DNA from: Amycolatopsis marina
GTDB lineage: Bacteria; Actinomycetota; Actinomycetes; Mycobacteriales; Pseudonocardiaceae
DNA length: 64,000 nt
Assembly (NCBI RefSeq): GCF_900111885.1
Contig: NZ_FOKG01000004.1
Span: forward strand, 110,154 to 174,153
Direction of reading: 5' to 3'
Shown here: piece after piece, positions 45,302 to 53,476 of the stretch
Numbering within the stretch: the stretch's first letter is position 1
How the letters are laid out: every line of letters begins with the position of its first letter
Translations under genes and position numbers: made by a program
The notes under the pieces: model-generated
Databases searched by the model: none
What the model was told of the DNA's origin: nothing
What the model saw: the letters and a program-made list of their open reading frames with translations, nothing else

Positions 45302-45898
45302 ATGAATCTAGATCGTGCCGATGCCGCGAAGGCTCACCACGGTGACCCGCTGCGTCCGGTCATGGAAGCGGACGAGCCGGCGCGCGCCGAAGGCCCGTCG
45401 GTCGTGTTCGAGGGCAACGAGGCCGGGCCCACGGTACTGGTCCTCGACCCTGCGGGAGCCGCGAAACACGCCGAGGTGCCCGCCACGTGGCGAGGTCTCG
45501 CCGAGGAGCGCAAGCTCGTGTGGTGCAGGTTGCCCGCCGACGGATCGCTGTCCGAGGCGGAGGAGCTCCTCGCCGATCCCGACGTGTTGCGAGGCCCCAT
45601 TGACGTGGTCACCAGCGGTCCCGCGGTACCTGTCGTCGTGGACCTGTTGAGCAGGCACGCCGATGTCGTGCGGTCGCTGCTGCTGATCGATCCGGGCGGC
45701 GGTGTCGGCGATCGCACGGAGCCGCCCGCCGTGACGCGCAGGCGCGAGGAACTGCGGGAGGCCGGCGTCACGATCGAGACGGTCGCGCAGAGCCCCGGTG
45801 GCACCAGGGACCGCGTCGAACCGCCGATGCCGCTCGGCCATCCCGACGTCCTGGACGCCGTCGAACGCGCACTCGGCTCCCTGGACTGGCAGAGCTGA
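45302..45898 (+). CDS. Alpha/beta-hydrolase-like protein, catalytic motif degenerate
   Basis: 198 residues. The order of strands resembles an alpha/beta hydrolase (VLVLDPAGAAKHAEV, then a nucleophile-elbow region, then VVRSLLLIDPGG). The elbow normally reads GxSxG but here is DVVTSGPAVPVVVDLL, and no obvious triad His follows. It may be a pseudoenzyme or a binding protein. ATG 45302 with GAAGGGA upstream; the frame extends to 45248 but the first part has no similarity. Confidence 0.6.
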   Translation: MNLDRADAAKAHHGDPLRPVMEADEPARAEGPSVVFEGNEAGPTVLVLDPAGAAKHAEVPATWRGLAEERKLVWCRLPADGSLSEAEELLADPDVLRGPIDVVTSGPAVPVVVDLLSRHADVVRSLLLIDPGGGVGDRTEPPAVTRRREELREAGVTIETVAQSPGGTRDRVEPPMPLGHPDVLDAVERALGSLDWQS

Positions 45899-45959
45899 GC
45901 CCGAGGCGTTCAGGTCCGCCGACCACCCGTTCAACCGCTCTCTCCCGGAAGGAATCCGT

Positions 45960-46679
45960 ATGACGCTGCCGCTCGCGCCGTTGTCGAACGACCGCCTCGA
46001 CCGGCTGGACGAATACCTGGGGGCCGCCGCGGACGATCTGTTCAAGAACGACGACCGCGTCCGGGGACTGGGAGTTGAGGTGTCGTTTCACGGCGGAGTG
46101 GCGCACGTGACGGGCTCGGTGGATCACCAGGAGGACCTGGAGCTGGTTCGCACGCTCGTCGGCAGGCTCAGCGGAGTACTCGGGGTGTGGGACCGGGTCC
46201 GGGTGGCTGGCAGGGATCCGGTGATTCTCGACATCGGCTGCGGTGACACCAAGCAGTACCCGGGCAACATCGGCATCGACGTGCGGGAGGCCGACGGTGT
46301 GGATGTCGTCGCCGATCTTTCGAATGGCATCCCGTTCCCGGACGACTCGGCGGACCGGGTGTTCGCCGTGCACATCCTGGAGCACCTGGTCGACTTCCTC
46401 CCGTTGGTGGACGAATGCCACCGCGTGCTGCGGCCGGGAGGCATCCTGCACGTGCTCTCCCCCTGGTGGCGCTACGTGAACGCGGTCGCGGACCCCACGC
46501 ACGTCCGGCTGTTGGACGTGCAGACCTTCAAGGGAATCTGTGCCCGGCCGGGCAGCGATCTTCGGTGGTATCCGCTGCACGCGGGCTGTGACGGCGCCAG
46601 CATCTTCGCCGATCTGAGACCGTTGCGTGCCGGCGAACCGGAGGCGGACGCGGTGCAGCTGGCGAGGTGGTTCGACTGA
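45960..46679 (+). CDS. BON-domain/SAM-methyltransferase fusion protein
   Basis: 239 residues. Residues 10-75 form a BON-like domain (DDLFKNDDRVRGLGVEVSFHGGVAHVTGSVDH). Residues 80-239 form a predicted methyltransferase: VILDIGCGDTKQYPGNIGIDV (motif I), DVVADLSNGIPFPDDSADRV, and HILEHLVDFLPLVDECHRVLRPGG. BON usually binds membranes or phosphate-rich ligands, so the fusion could target an envelope substrate. It is 62 bp after the hydrolase-like gene, in the same direction. Confidence 0.77.
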   Translation: MTLPLAPLSNDRLDRLDEYLGAAADDLFKNDDRVRGLGVEVSFHGGVAHVTGSVDHQEDLELVRTLVGRLSGVLGVWDRVRVAGRDPVILDIGCGDTKQYPGNIGIDVREADGVDVVADLSNGIPFPDDSADRVFAVHILEHLVDFLPLVDECHRVLRPGGILHVLSPWWRYVNAVADPTHVRLLDVQTFKGICARPGSDLRWYPLHAGCDGASIFADLRPLRAGEPEADAVQLARWFD

Positions 46680-46867
46680 GGCGGCAACGAAAATCAACCA
46701 CAACAAAAGCCCCCCGCCGAAGGAGAACGCACGCGACGCTGAGCTCGCGAAGCGCCGCAGATCAGACACCGACTGAGGCGGCAACGAAAATCAGCTACGA
46801 CGAAACTTTCCCGCCGAAGGAGAACGCACGCGACGCTGAGCTTGCGAAGCGCCGCAGATCAGACAGA
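46674..46867 (+). repeat. 97-bp tandem repeat, two copies
   Basis: Period 97 (46674-46770, 46771-46867). Both ends of the unit are nearly identical between copies while about 20 bases in the middle differ. The first copy starts inside the last codons of the methyltransferase gene. In one frame each copy encodes a similar tail (TEAATKI..., then PPKENARDAELAKRRRSD and a stop), without an evident start codon. The 284-bp gap after the methyltransferase holds this repeat and no gene I can support. Confidence 0.75.
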
Positions 46868-46963
46868 GCCTGAGGTCGCGCACGGACGCCCAAAAAGAAG
46901 CCACCCGAGAGCTCCCACGACACACCCCACCCCCAAACCCGAACACCGACAAGGAGAACGGCG

Positions 46964-47245
46964 ATGCCGCGTCCGGGAGAGAACCGACCGGAAGCCAGAA
47001 CCCGACCGGGACAGTACGGCCGGGCGGCGGTCGAGCATGTCCTCGCGACGGAGCACTGGCACGGCTGGGAGGAGATGCTCGCCTGGCTCAGGGCCAGTGG
47101 GAACAACGATCCCGAGCTGAATCCCGACGAGATGCGCGGTATCCGCCAGGACGCGGAGCGTGCGTGGGAGATGGGCCTCCCGTTCAGCAACGACGCCCAG
47201 CAACTGAAGTCCACTCTGAACCAGGCACGCAGGGACCGGGGTTGA
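46964..47245 (+). CDS. Small conserved hypothetical protein
   Basis: 93 residues, soluble, charged, helix-rich (AAVEHVLATEHWHGWEEMLAWLR, then DEMRGIRQDAERAWEMGLPF). AAGGAGAACGGCG precedes the ATG at ideal spacing and coding bias is normal. No family recognised with certainty. The preceding tandem repeats contain the same AAGGAGAACG string. Confidence 0.68.
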   Translation: MPRPGENRPEARTRPGQYGRAAVEHVLATEHWHGWEEMLAWLRASGNNDPELNPDEMRGIRQDAERAWEMGLPFSNDAQQLKSTLNQARRDRG

Positions 47246-47385
47246 CTGTCCGGTCACCGGTCAGACGATCACCGACACGCTGACGGGGAGCCGGACGAGC
47301 GCCACAGAGGCGATCCAGCCGCCGCCGTAGCGGCTCTGGCCGGTTTACCCGCAGTCCTACACGTGGCACTGTTCCACCGGGACGG

Positions 47386-48102
47386 TCATTCCCGATCCCG
47401 CTGCCGTTCTTGCTGCCCGTTCTGCAGAAAGTACGCCCCGAGCGAGGCCGCGAGCGTCGCGAAGACGACGACCGAGTACACCGCGAGCACAACCTCGATC
47501 ACCCTCGCCACCGGGCCCTCCGCCGCGACCGTCTCGCCGGTGACTGTGGCCAGCGCGGCATCGTGCAGTGCGGCCGCGTAGCTCGGGTAAGTGGTGAAGG
47601 TGTACAGCAGCTGGCTGCCGGCGAGCGCGACGATCGCGCTCAGCGACGCCAGCCACGCGACCCGGCTGGAGAGCAGACGGCCCGCCGAGCGACTGCCCCG
47701 CACGGTCGAGCTCAGCACCCGGCCCAGTCTGCCGAGCCTGCCGATTCCGGCCAGCCGCAGGAAACGCAGGAACGGCACGACGAGAAAGACCAGCTGCCAC
47801 CAGGTACGACGCAGGAAGGTGACCCGATCCGGCGCGACATAGAGTCGCAGCGCGTACTCCCCGACGAACACCAGCCACAGTGACCAGCTCAGCACGGACA
47901 GCACCGTGACCATGGTGGTCCGGGTGGCGATCGCCTGGCCGAGCACGACGAGCAGGAACAAGACGCCGAGCACGCTCATCGGCCGGTCGAGCCGGTCGGC
48001 GAGGTCCTCGGCCCACGCCTGCCGTCGCTCGGTGTCGGCCTTGGCGGGTGGGCTCACCGAGTCGTAGTACCCGTACCGCTGCCGACTGACACCGCGGCTC
48101 AC
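47386..48102 (-). CDS. Ion-channel-like membrane protein with degenerate pore filter
   Basis: 238 residues. Layout resembles a voltage-sensor-type channel: four helices (SVLGVLFLLVVLGQAIA; LSWSLWLVFVGEYALRLYV; LVFLVVPFLRFLRLAGIGRLGRLGRV with regularly spaced Arg as in an S4 helix), then two more around a pore loop. The loop reads ATVTGETVAAEG instead of the TVGYG-type filter, so classic K+ selectivity is unlikely. The GTG at 48102 overlaps the stop of the SIS gene, so they are translated together. Confidence 0.65.
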   Translation of the reverse strand: MSRGVSRQRYGYYDSVSPPAKADTERRQAWAEDLADRLDRPMSVLGVLFLLVVLGQAIATRTTMVTVLSVLSWSLWLVFVGEYALRLYVAPDRVTFLRRTWWQLVFLVVPFLRFLRLAGIGRLGRLGRVLSSTVRGSRSAGRLLSSRVAWLASLSAIVALAGSQLLYTFTTYPSYAAALHDAALATVTGETVAAEGPVARVIEVVLAVYSVVVFATLAASLGAYFLQNGQQERQRDRE

Positions 48103-48710
48103 TCCACGGCGCGGGAGACGGGCATCCCCTCGAAGGCCGGAGCCGCCAGCTCCACGGCCTCGTACAGGAGGTTGACGGCAGCCAGCATCGATTCTTGGAC
48201 ACTCGCGGTCGTGCCGGGGAGGCACACCGCATCCTCGACGGCGTTGGCGAGCTGATTGGGACAGTGGCCGGTGAAGGCGAGTGTGGTCGCACCGCTGCGG
48301 TGCGCCGCACGAGCTGCCAGCACGAGAGTGTGGTCCCGCCCGCTCGGCGAGAGCAGCACGACGACGTCCCTGGCACGGGCGTGGGCGGTGACCTGCCTTG
48401 CCAGTGCGTCCTCTCCGTCCTTCTCGGAATACCCGAAGCCCGCGAGGTCGGGGCCGGTGGTCCGCAGCGCGATCGCGGACAGCGGATTCCGGTCCCCGCG
48501 GTCCAGCGCGATCAGTTCCGCGGTCAGGTGTTCCGCGTCGGCAGCCGATTCACCGGCGCCTGCGGCGAGCAGCCGGCTGCCGGAACCGAGCCGCTCGGCG
48601 AGCAGCCGCCCCCAGCGCTCGATCCGGCCGGACTGTCCACGCAGGGCGGCAAGGGTGTCCATCAGCGTGGCGATGTGCCCACGGGCGATATCGGGCATGG
48701 TGCTCGTCAT
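48099..48710 (-). CDS. SIS-domain protein, GmhA paralogue with altered active site
   Basis: 203 residues that align along the GmhA at 36439. The phosphate loop became AAGAGESAADAEHLTAELIAL; the His and Glu of the metal site are retained. The second loop is LSPSGRDHTLV. The C-terminal motif is VQESMLAAVNLLYE, with the catalytic His (H180 in E. coli) replaced by Asn. It may be a regulatory subunit or act on another sugar phosphate. ATG at 48710. Confidence 0.8.
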   Translation of the reverse strand: MTSTMPDIARGHIATLMDTLAALRGQSGRIERWGRLLAERLGSGSRLLAAGAGESAADAEHLTAELIALDRGDRNPLSAIALRTTGPDLAGFGYSEKDGEDALARQVTAHARARDVVVLLSPSGRDHTLVLAARAAHRSGATTLAFTGHCPNQLANAVEDAVCLPGTTASVQESMLAAVNLLYEAVELAAPAFEGMPVSRAVE

Positions 48711-48825
48711 CGACGGCCTCCCCGTCGGAACGAACACGGGCGTCGGCCGGCCGCCCGGCTCCGGACGCGACTGTGTCCCGTCACCACCGCGACACCGCGG
48801 ACTGTCCGTTTCATGCGGTCTTGGG

Positions 48826-48849
48826 TTACCGAGGAGCACCACCGTAAAC
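48826..48849 (-). promoter_or_regulatory. Candidate SigF/SigB-type promoter for the SIS-channel pair
   Basis: Minus strand: GTTT (48849-48846), 14 bases, CGGTAA (48831-48826), 116 bases before the SIS start. Confidence 0.5.
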
Positions 48850-48889
48850 ATCAACAGCGACGGTGCTCTCCTGCTGTGACCAGCGGCCG

Positions 48890-48915
48890 GTTTCGCCCGG
48901 TCCAACCAGGGGAAA
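48890..48915 (+). promoter_or_regulatory. Candidate SigF/SigB-type promoter, near-leaderless
   Basis: GTTT (48890-48893), 16 bases, GGGAAA (48910-48915), 9 bases before the ATG at 48924. Overlapping GGGGAAACCCC symmetry is also visible. Confidence 0.4.
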
Positions 48916-48923
48916 CCCCCTTC

Positions 48924-49397
48924 ATGATTGCTTCACTGCTACGCGGAGTCGCTGCCGGGGCCGCGGGTACCACGGCGCTCAACGCCGCGACGTATCTGGA
49001 CATGGTGGTGCGCGGTCGGCCGGCGAGCAGCACCCCGGAGAAGACGATCGAGCGGCTGTCGGAGACGACAGGAACGCCGATTCCCGGCGACGACAGGCAC
49101 CGGCAGAACCGCGTCTCCGGACTCGGCGCACTCACCGGGATGCTCACGGGTGCCGGCGTGGGCGTCGCATACGGTGCCGCCCGCGGGCTCGGTTGGCAGC
49201 CGTCGTTCCCGGTCGCCGTCGCCGCCACCACCGCGGCCGCGACGGCTGGTTCGAGCGCCCCGATGACGTTGCTCGGCGTCACCGATCCACGGACCTGGAG
49301 CGCGAGCGACTGGCTGAGCGACCTGATCCCGCACCTGGCCTACGGCGTGACCGCGGTCGCCACCTACGCACTCACGGACCGTACCCCGAACGCCTAG
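48924..49397 (+). CDS. Hypothetical multi-helix membrane protein
   Basis: 157 residues. Four mainly hydrophobic or Ala/Gly-rich helices (SLLRGVAAGAAGTTALNA; LGALTGMLTGAGVGVAYGA; VAVAATTAAATAGSSAP; LIPHLAYGVTAVATYAL) with a polar loop after the first. No family identified; similar proteins are widespread in actinobacteria next to stress genes. ATG at 48924. Confidence 0.65.
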   Translation: MIASLLRGVAAGAAGTTALNAATYLDMVVRGRPASSTPEKTIERLSETTGTPIPGDDRHRQNRVSGLGALTGMLTGAGVGVAYGAARGLGWQPSFPVAVAATTAAATAGSSAPMTLLGVTDPRTWSASDWLSDLIPHLAYGVTAVATYALTDRTPNA

Positions 49398-49444
49398 AAC
49401 GACGTCAGCGGCTCGCCACCGGGACCATTGGCGGAAGGAGCATC

Positions 49445-50188
49445 ATGGCCGACCGGCAGGACAGCACGGAGCGGCAGCCCTTCACGCACCTGGACGAGGT
49501 GGCGGGCGCGCTGGAAGCCCTGAGCGGCGACCTGGATCGTGAGCAGGAGTTGGGCGTGCTCCTGCAACGGGTCTGCGAACAGGTGGTGCGCGCCGTCCCG
49601 GATGCGGATCTTGCCGGAGTCATGATGAGCCGAGACGGCGTACCGGAGACGGTGGCGATCACCGACGAACGGGTGCACGATATCGACGATGCCCAGTACC
49701 AGGCCGGCGAAGGCCCCTGTCTGCGCGCGATGGGAACAGGGGAACTGGTACGGAGCAGTGCCGAGGAGGCCAGGGAACGCTGGCCCGACTTCGCCCGCGC
49801 GCTCGCCGAGGCCCACGTCGGCAGCTTCCTGTCCGCTCCCCTGGTAATCGACAGCCAGTTCTCCGGCGCGCTGAACCTCTTCGGATTGCAGCCACACGGG
49901 TTCCAGGAGCTGGAGGCACGGATCCTGGAGATCTACGCGATCGCCGTGGAAACGGCATTGCGCAGCACATGGCGCTATCTGCAGGCGCGGACCAAGGTGT
50001 CGCAGTTGGAGCAAGCCCTCACCTCGCGGGCAGTGATCGACCAGGCGAAGGGCATCCTGATGGCCGCACGTGGCCTCACCGCCAACGAAGCGTTCCAGGA
50101 ACTGGTCAAGCAGTCGCAGCGGGAGAATGTCAAACTCCGCGACTTCGCGGAGGAGTTCGTCGCGAAGGTCACCGGACAGAAGAACTGA
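49445..50188 (+). CDS. GAF-ANTAR RNA-binding transcription antitermination regulator
   Basis: 247 residues. An N-terminal GAF domain (LLQRVCEQVVRAVPDADLAGVMM, YQAGEGPCLRAM, SAPLVIDSQFSGALNLFG) is followed by a C-terminal ANTAR domain (KVSQLEQALTSRAVIDQAKGILMAARGLTANEAFQELVKQSQREN). ANTAR proteins bind tandem RNA hairpins and prevent termination. It lacks a phosphoacceptor domain, so a small ligand or redox signal sensed by GAF is likely. Start ATG 49445 with GGAAGGAG. Confidence 0.9.
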   Translation: MADRQDSTERQPFTHLDEVAGALEALSGDLDREQELGVLLQRVCEQVVRAVPDADLAGVMMSRDGVPETVAITDERVHDIDDAQYQAGEGPCLRAMGTGELVRSSAEEARERWPDFARALAEAHVGSFLSAPLVIDSQFSGALNLFGLQPHGFQELEARILEIYAIAVETALRSTWRYLQARTKVSQLEQALTSRAVIDQAKGILMAARGLTANEAFQELVKQSQRENVKLRDFAEEFVAKVTGQKN

Positions 50189-50227
50189 GCGGGGCGGCAC
50201 GCCACCACCCGGCTCAGTTCGAATCCA

Positions 50228-51361
50228 TCAGCCGATCAGTTCCACAACCTCGCGCAGCGCGTCCTCCGTGGACACTGTGTCCACAAAGGACACGTTGTGC
50301 GCACATCGGGGCAGATCCTCGCGGGTGCAGTCGACCCCGCATATCGGGCACGTCGCTGTCCAGGCGATCAGCACCCTGTCGTGCAATCGACCGAGCGGTC
50401 CGGCGTTGATGACGTTGCCCATCCAGAAGATCCCGACTGTCGGCGTGCCCAGCGCTTTCGCCAGGTGCCGGGGACCGCTGTCGTTGCCGATCAGCACGGC
50501 GCTGCGCGCCAGGACGCCACAGAGCGCGGAAAGGCTGAGATCCGCGTGTCCCCGGACCGCCTCCGCCGCCGTTCCCGGTAGCCGTTGCCGGGTCAGCTCG
50601 GTCACCTCGGCGACCAGTTCCCGTTCGTCCGGAGCACCGAGTACCACCACGGAGGCCCCTTCCTCGGCGCACTTCGCGGCGACCTCGGCGAACCGCTCGG
50701 GAGGCCACTGCCTGCGTGGATCGGTGGCGCCGGGGTGCACGGCGAGCAGCGGCTCTGGCAGGCCGCGCAGCGATTCCGCCGCGACATCCAGATCGGCCTG
50801 GGTGAGCGCGATCCTCGGCTCGAGGTAGACGGGTGGCGCTCCAGCGAGACCCACGATTTCCAGCGCCCGCATCATCTCCTGCTGGTAGAAGCGGTACGGC
50901 AACCAGCGGCTCATGGGTGCGGCGTCTTCGGTGCGCGCCCCCACCGTCCATGTCGGGTCGAGCCGGTGCAGAAAGGCGTTCGACCACCGTCCTCCGCCGT
51001 GCAACTGCACAGCGAGATCGACCGGTTCCCGTGCGACCTCGCGAAAGAACCGCTCCTGCTCGGACTCGTCGGGCGCGCGGTCCTTCGGTTCATGCACCCC
51101 GGTCGCGACCGGAAGTGTGCTGACACGGCTCACCGGGCCTGGCCGGTCGTGCAGAAGGGCCGCGTGCAGTGGGGTGCCGAGCAGGACGAGCTCCGCGTCC
51201 GGATACGCGGCTGCCAGCGCGTGGATGGCGGGCATCGCGAACAACAGGTCACCGAGACCGCCGCCACGCAGCACCGCGATTTTGCGGACGCCCGGCCAGG
51301 CCGGCTCGATCGGGCCGACGGAAGGTACCGGGACAGTCGTCTTCTCGATGTCGCCGTTCAC
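50228..51361 (-). CDS. Glycosyltransferase family 9 (heptosyltransferase-like)
   Basis: 377 residues. GT9 motifs: KIAVLRGGGLGDLLFAMPAIHAL, LLAVHPGATDPRRQWPPERFAEV, VLIGNDSGPRHLAKALGTPTVGIFW, and a Cys-rich tail (CPICGVDCTREDLPRC) typical of the family. Third GT9 in the window. Its GTG overlaps the stop of the ChaB-domain gene, so it is transcribed from the SigF-like promoter of that gene and is divergent from hldE2. Confidence 0.87.
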   Translation of the reverse strand: MNGDIEKTTVPVPSVGPIEPAWPGVRKIAVLRGGGLGDLLFAMPAIHALAAAYPDAELVLLGTPLHAALLHDRPGPVSRVSTLPVATGVHEPKDRAPDESEQERFFREVAREPVDLAVQLHGGGRWSNAFLHRLDPTWTVGARTEDAAPMSRWLPYRFYQQEMMRALEIVGLAGAPPVYLEPRIALTQADLDVAAESLRGLPEPLLAVHPGATDPRRQWPPERFAEVAAKCAEEGASVVVLGAPDERELVAEVTELTRQRLPGTAAEAVRGHADLSLSALCGVLARSAVLIGNDSGPRHLAKALGTPTVGIFWMGNVINAGPLGRLHDRVLIAWTATCPICGVDCTREDLPRCAHNVSFVDTVSTEDALREVVELIG

Positions 51362-51759
51362 CTTTTCCTGGCCTTCGCGGTCTCCTTGTCGTTCGCCCGT
51401 TCGACGGCATCGACGAGTTCCTTCTTGCTCATCGAGGAGCGACCCTTGATGTCGAGCTTTTTCGCCAGCTCGTAGAGATGTTCCTTGCTCGCGTTCGCGT
51501 CGACGCCACCTGCGGTGTCCCCGGAGCGGCGGCCTGCCCCGCGCGCGGCCTGCTTGTCCGAGGGCCCCCGCTGCTTCTTGGGCTCCCAGTGGTCGCCGAC
51601 CTTCTCGAACGAGTGTTTCAACGCCGCGAAAGCCGTGCGATGGGCTCGCTCACCCTCGCCGTAGGTCTCGACCGCGGAGTCGTGCGCCTCGACCCACGTG
51701 CGCTGGGCTTCCTCCGGGGAGCGTTCCAACGTGCTCGGCATGCTCTCGCGTCCGGGCAT
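51358..51759 (-). CDS. ChaB and Rho_N/SAP-like domain protein
   Basis: 133 residues. The ChaB domain covers residues 1-65 (PSTLERSPEEAQRTWVEAHD, AFAALKHSFEKVGDHWEPK). After a basic linker comes a Rho N-terminal/SAP-like helix pair (KEHLYELAKKLDIKG, SMSKKELVDAVERAN) that suggests nucleic-acid binding. The start at 51759 gives the family N-terminus and has GGAGGT upstream; an ATG at 51780 is less likely. Common in actinobacterial stress regulons. Confidence 0.87.
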   Translation of the reverse strand: MPGRESMPSTLERSPEEAQRTWVEAHDSAVETYGEGERAHRTAFAALKHSFEKVGDHWEPKKQRGPSDKQAARGAGRRSGDTAGGVDANASKEHLYELAKKLDIKGRSSMSKKELVDAVERANDKETAKARKR

Positions 51760-51818
51760 GCGGCTCACCTCCGACTCCATCTCCACACCGCCGGGTGGCG
51801 GTACTGCTACTTCTGGGA

Positions 51819-51843
51819 TTTCCCTCTTCGGAGTCGGCGAAAC
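51819..51843 (-). promoter_or_regulatory. Candidate SigF/SigB-type promoter for the chaB-GT9 operon
   Basis: Minus strand: GTTT (51843-51840), 15 bases, GGGAAA (51824-51819), 60 bases before the ATG. Confidence 0.5.
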
Positions 51844-51866
51844 CACCACATGGCGGCCTCCATCAC

Positions 51867-51890
51867 GTTTGTTCCGGAACCAACGGGGCA
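51867..51890 (+). promoter_or_regulatory. Candidate SigF/SigB-type promoter for the second hldE operon
   Basis: GTTT (51867-51870), 14 bases, GGGGCA (51885-51890), 54 bases before the start. Weaker -10; divergent partner of the site at 51819. Confidence 0.4.
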
Positions 51891-51943
51891 TTGCAGTACG
51901 AGAAGAGCGAATCGTCACGAGAACAGTGGCGCGGAGGTGACTG

Positions 51944-53476
51944 GTGGAGATCTCGGCAGGTATACCGCCCGACGAGGCGACCAGGGGCGGTGAGGGACTG
52001 ACTCCGGAACTGGCCGGACGTCTGTTTCGAGCCGGGTCGAAAGTCGTGGTACTCGGTGACGCGATCCTCGACGTCTGGCTGTCCGGCCAGTGCGACCGGC
52101 TGTGCAGGGAGGCCCCTGCCGCGCCGGTCGTGGACGTCCGGCAGCAGGCCTTCGCACCGGGAGGAGCGGGCAACACCGCGGTGAACCTCGCCGCACTCGG
52201 TGCCGACGTGCACATGGTCACCGCCGTCGGCGACGACCTCGCGGGGGCCATGGTGCTGGAGGAGTTGCGCGGCCGGAATGTCCGGACCGACCACGTCGTG
52301 GTGAGTGAGAACAGGGCGACCGTCAGCAAACGCCGGGTCGTCGCCGCCGATCAGGTGCTGCTGCGGTTCGACGACGGCGACCGGCACGACGGCGACGACG
52401 GGGAGACAGCGCGACTCCTCGATGCCCTGCGAGTCGCGCTGGACGCTGCCGACGCACTCGTCGTCTGTGACTACGGCAACGGCGTTCTCGGACCCCGGGT
52501 CCGGCGCGCGCTGGCCGACCTGCGGCCCGGGTTGCCGCTGCTCGTGCTGGACGCGCACGACGTCCGCCGATGGCGGTCGGTGAGCCCGGACGTGGTGACC
52601 CCGAACGCGGCCGAGGCCGGTGCCGTGCTGCAGGTCCGGCTACCACAGGACAGCGACGCGCGGGTGGAGTTCCTCGACCGGCACCGCGAACAACTTGCCG
52701 AGGCGGCGGGCGCGGACTCGGTGGTCGTGACCCTCGACAGGGACGGCGCGGTGCTGCTCACCGGGGATCAACCGGTGCACCGGACCTGGGCGCGCCCCGC
52801 ACCGGATAACCACACCTCGGGAGCGGGTGACACCTTCACCGCGGCACTCACCGTGGGGCTCGCGGGAGGCCTTCCCGTCACGACGTCCGTCGAACTCGCC
52901 CAGGCCGCCGCGGACATCGTGGTCCACCGCCCCGGGACGGCCGTCTGCACGGCCGCCGAACTGGAACAGCGGTTCGGCACCTTTCACGACGCGGCCGTGG
53001 GCCCCGAACAGCTCGCCAGGATCGTCGCGGAGCACCGCAGCGCGGGGCGCAGAGTGGTGTTCACCAACGGCTGCTTCGACGTCCTGCACCGCGGGCACGT
53101 GGCCTATCTCAACGAAGCCAAGCGGCTCGGTGACGTGCTGATCGTCGCGGTGAACGCCGACGAGAGCGTGCACCGGCTGAAGGGCCCGGATCGCCCGGTG
53201 AACAACGTACGGGACAGGGCGTCGGTGCTGGCGGCGCTGAGCTGCGTCGACCACGTCACCGTGTTCGATCAGGACACACCGGTCGAACTGCTGCGCGAAC
53301 TGCGCCCCGACGTCTACGTCAAGGGCGGCGACTACACCCCCGAGATGCTCAGTGAGGCTCCCGTCGTGCGGGCCTACGGCGGCCAGGTGCGCGCGCTCGG
53401 GTACGTACCGGACCACTCCACATCGGCGATGATCGAGCGGATACGGTCCACCGTCGCTACAGGAGGGACTACGTGA
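51944..53476 (+). CDS. hldE2: Second bifunctional heptose kinase/adenylyltransferase
   Basis: 510 residues. Kinase domain up to about residue 345 (GDAILDVWLSGQCDRLC, FAPGGAGNTAVNLAALGA, HTSGAGDTFTAALTVGL), adenylyltransferase domain from 365 (TNGCFDVLHRGHVAYLNEAKRLGD, NADESVHRLKG, VYVKGGDY, then GYVPDHSTSAMIERI). This copy is closer to canonical HldE than the one at 36999. The GTG at 51944 has CGGAGGT upstream. It overlaps a GT2 gene by 4 bases, so it belongs to its own heptose-transfer unit. Confidence 0.92.
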   Translation: MEISAGIPPDEATRGGEGLTPELAGRLFRAGSKVVVLGDAILDVWLSGQCDRLCREAPAAPVVDVRQQAFAPGGAGNTAVNLAALGADVHMVTAVGDDLAGAMVLEELRGRNVRTDHVVVSENRATVSKRRVVAADQVLLRFDDGDRHDGDDGETARLLDALRVALDAADALVVCDYGNGVLGPRVRRALADLRPGLPLLVLDAHDVRRWRSVSPDVVTPNAAEAGAVLQVRLPQDSDARVEFLDRHREQLAEAAGADSVVVTLDRDGAVLLTGDQPVHRTWARPAPDNHTSGAGDTFTAALTVGLAGGLPVTTSVELAQAAADIVVHRPGTAVCTAAELEQRFGTFHDAAVGPEQLARIVAEHRSAGRRVVFTNGCFDVLHRGHVAYLNEAKRLGDVLIVAVNADESVHRLKGPDRPVNNVRDRASVLAALSCVDHVTVFDQDTPVELLRELRPDVYVKGGDYTPEMLSEAPVVRAYGGQVRALGYVPDHSTSAMIERIRSTVATGGTT

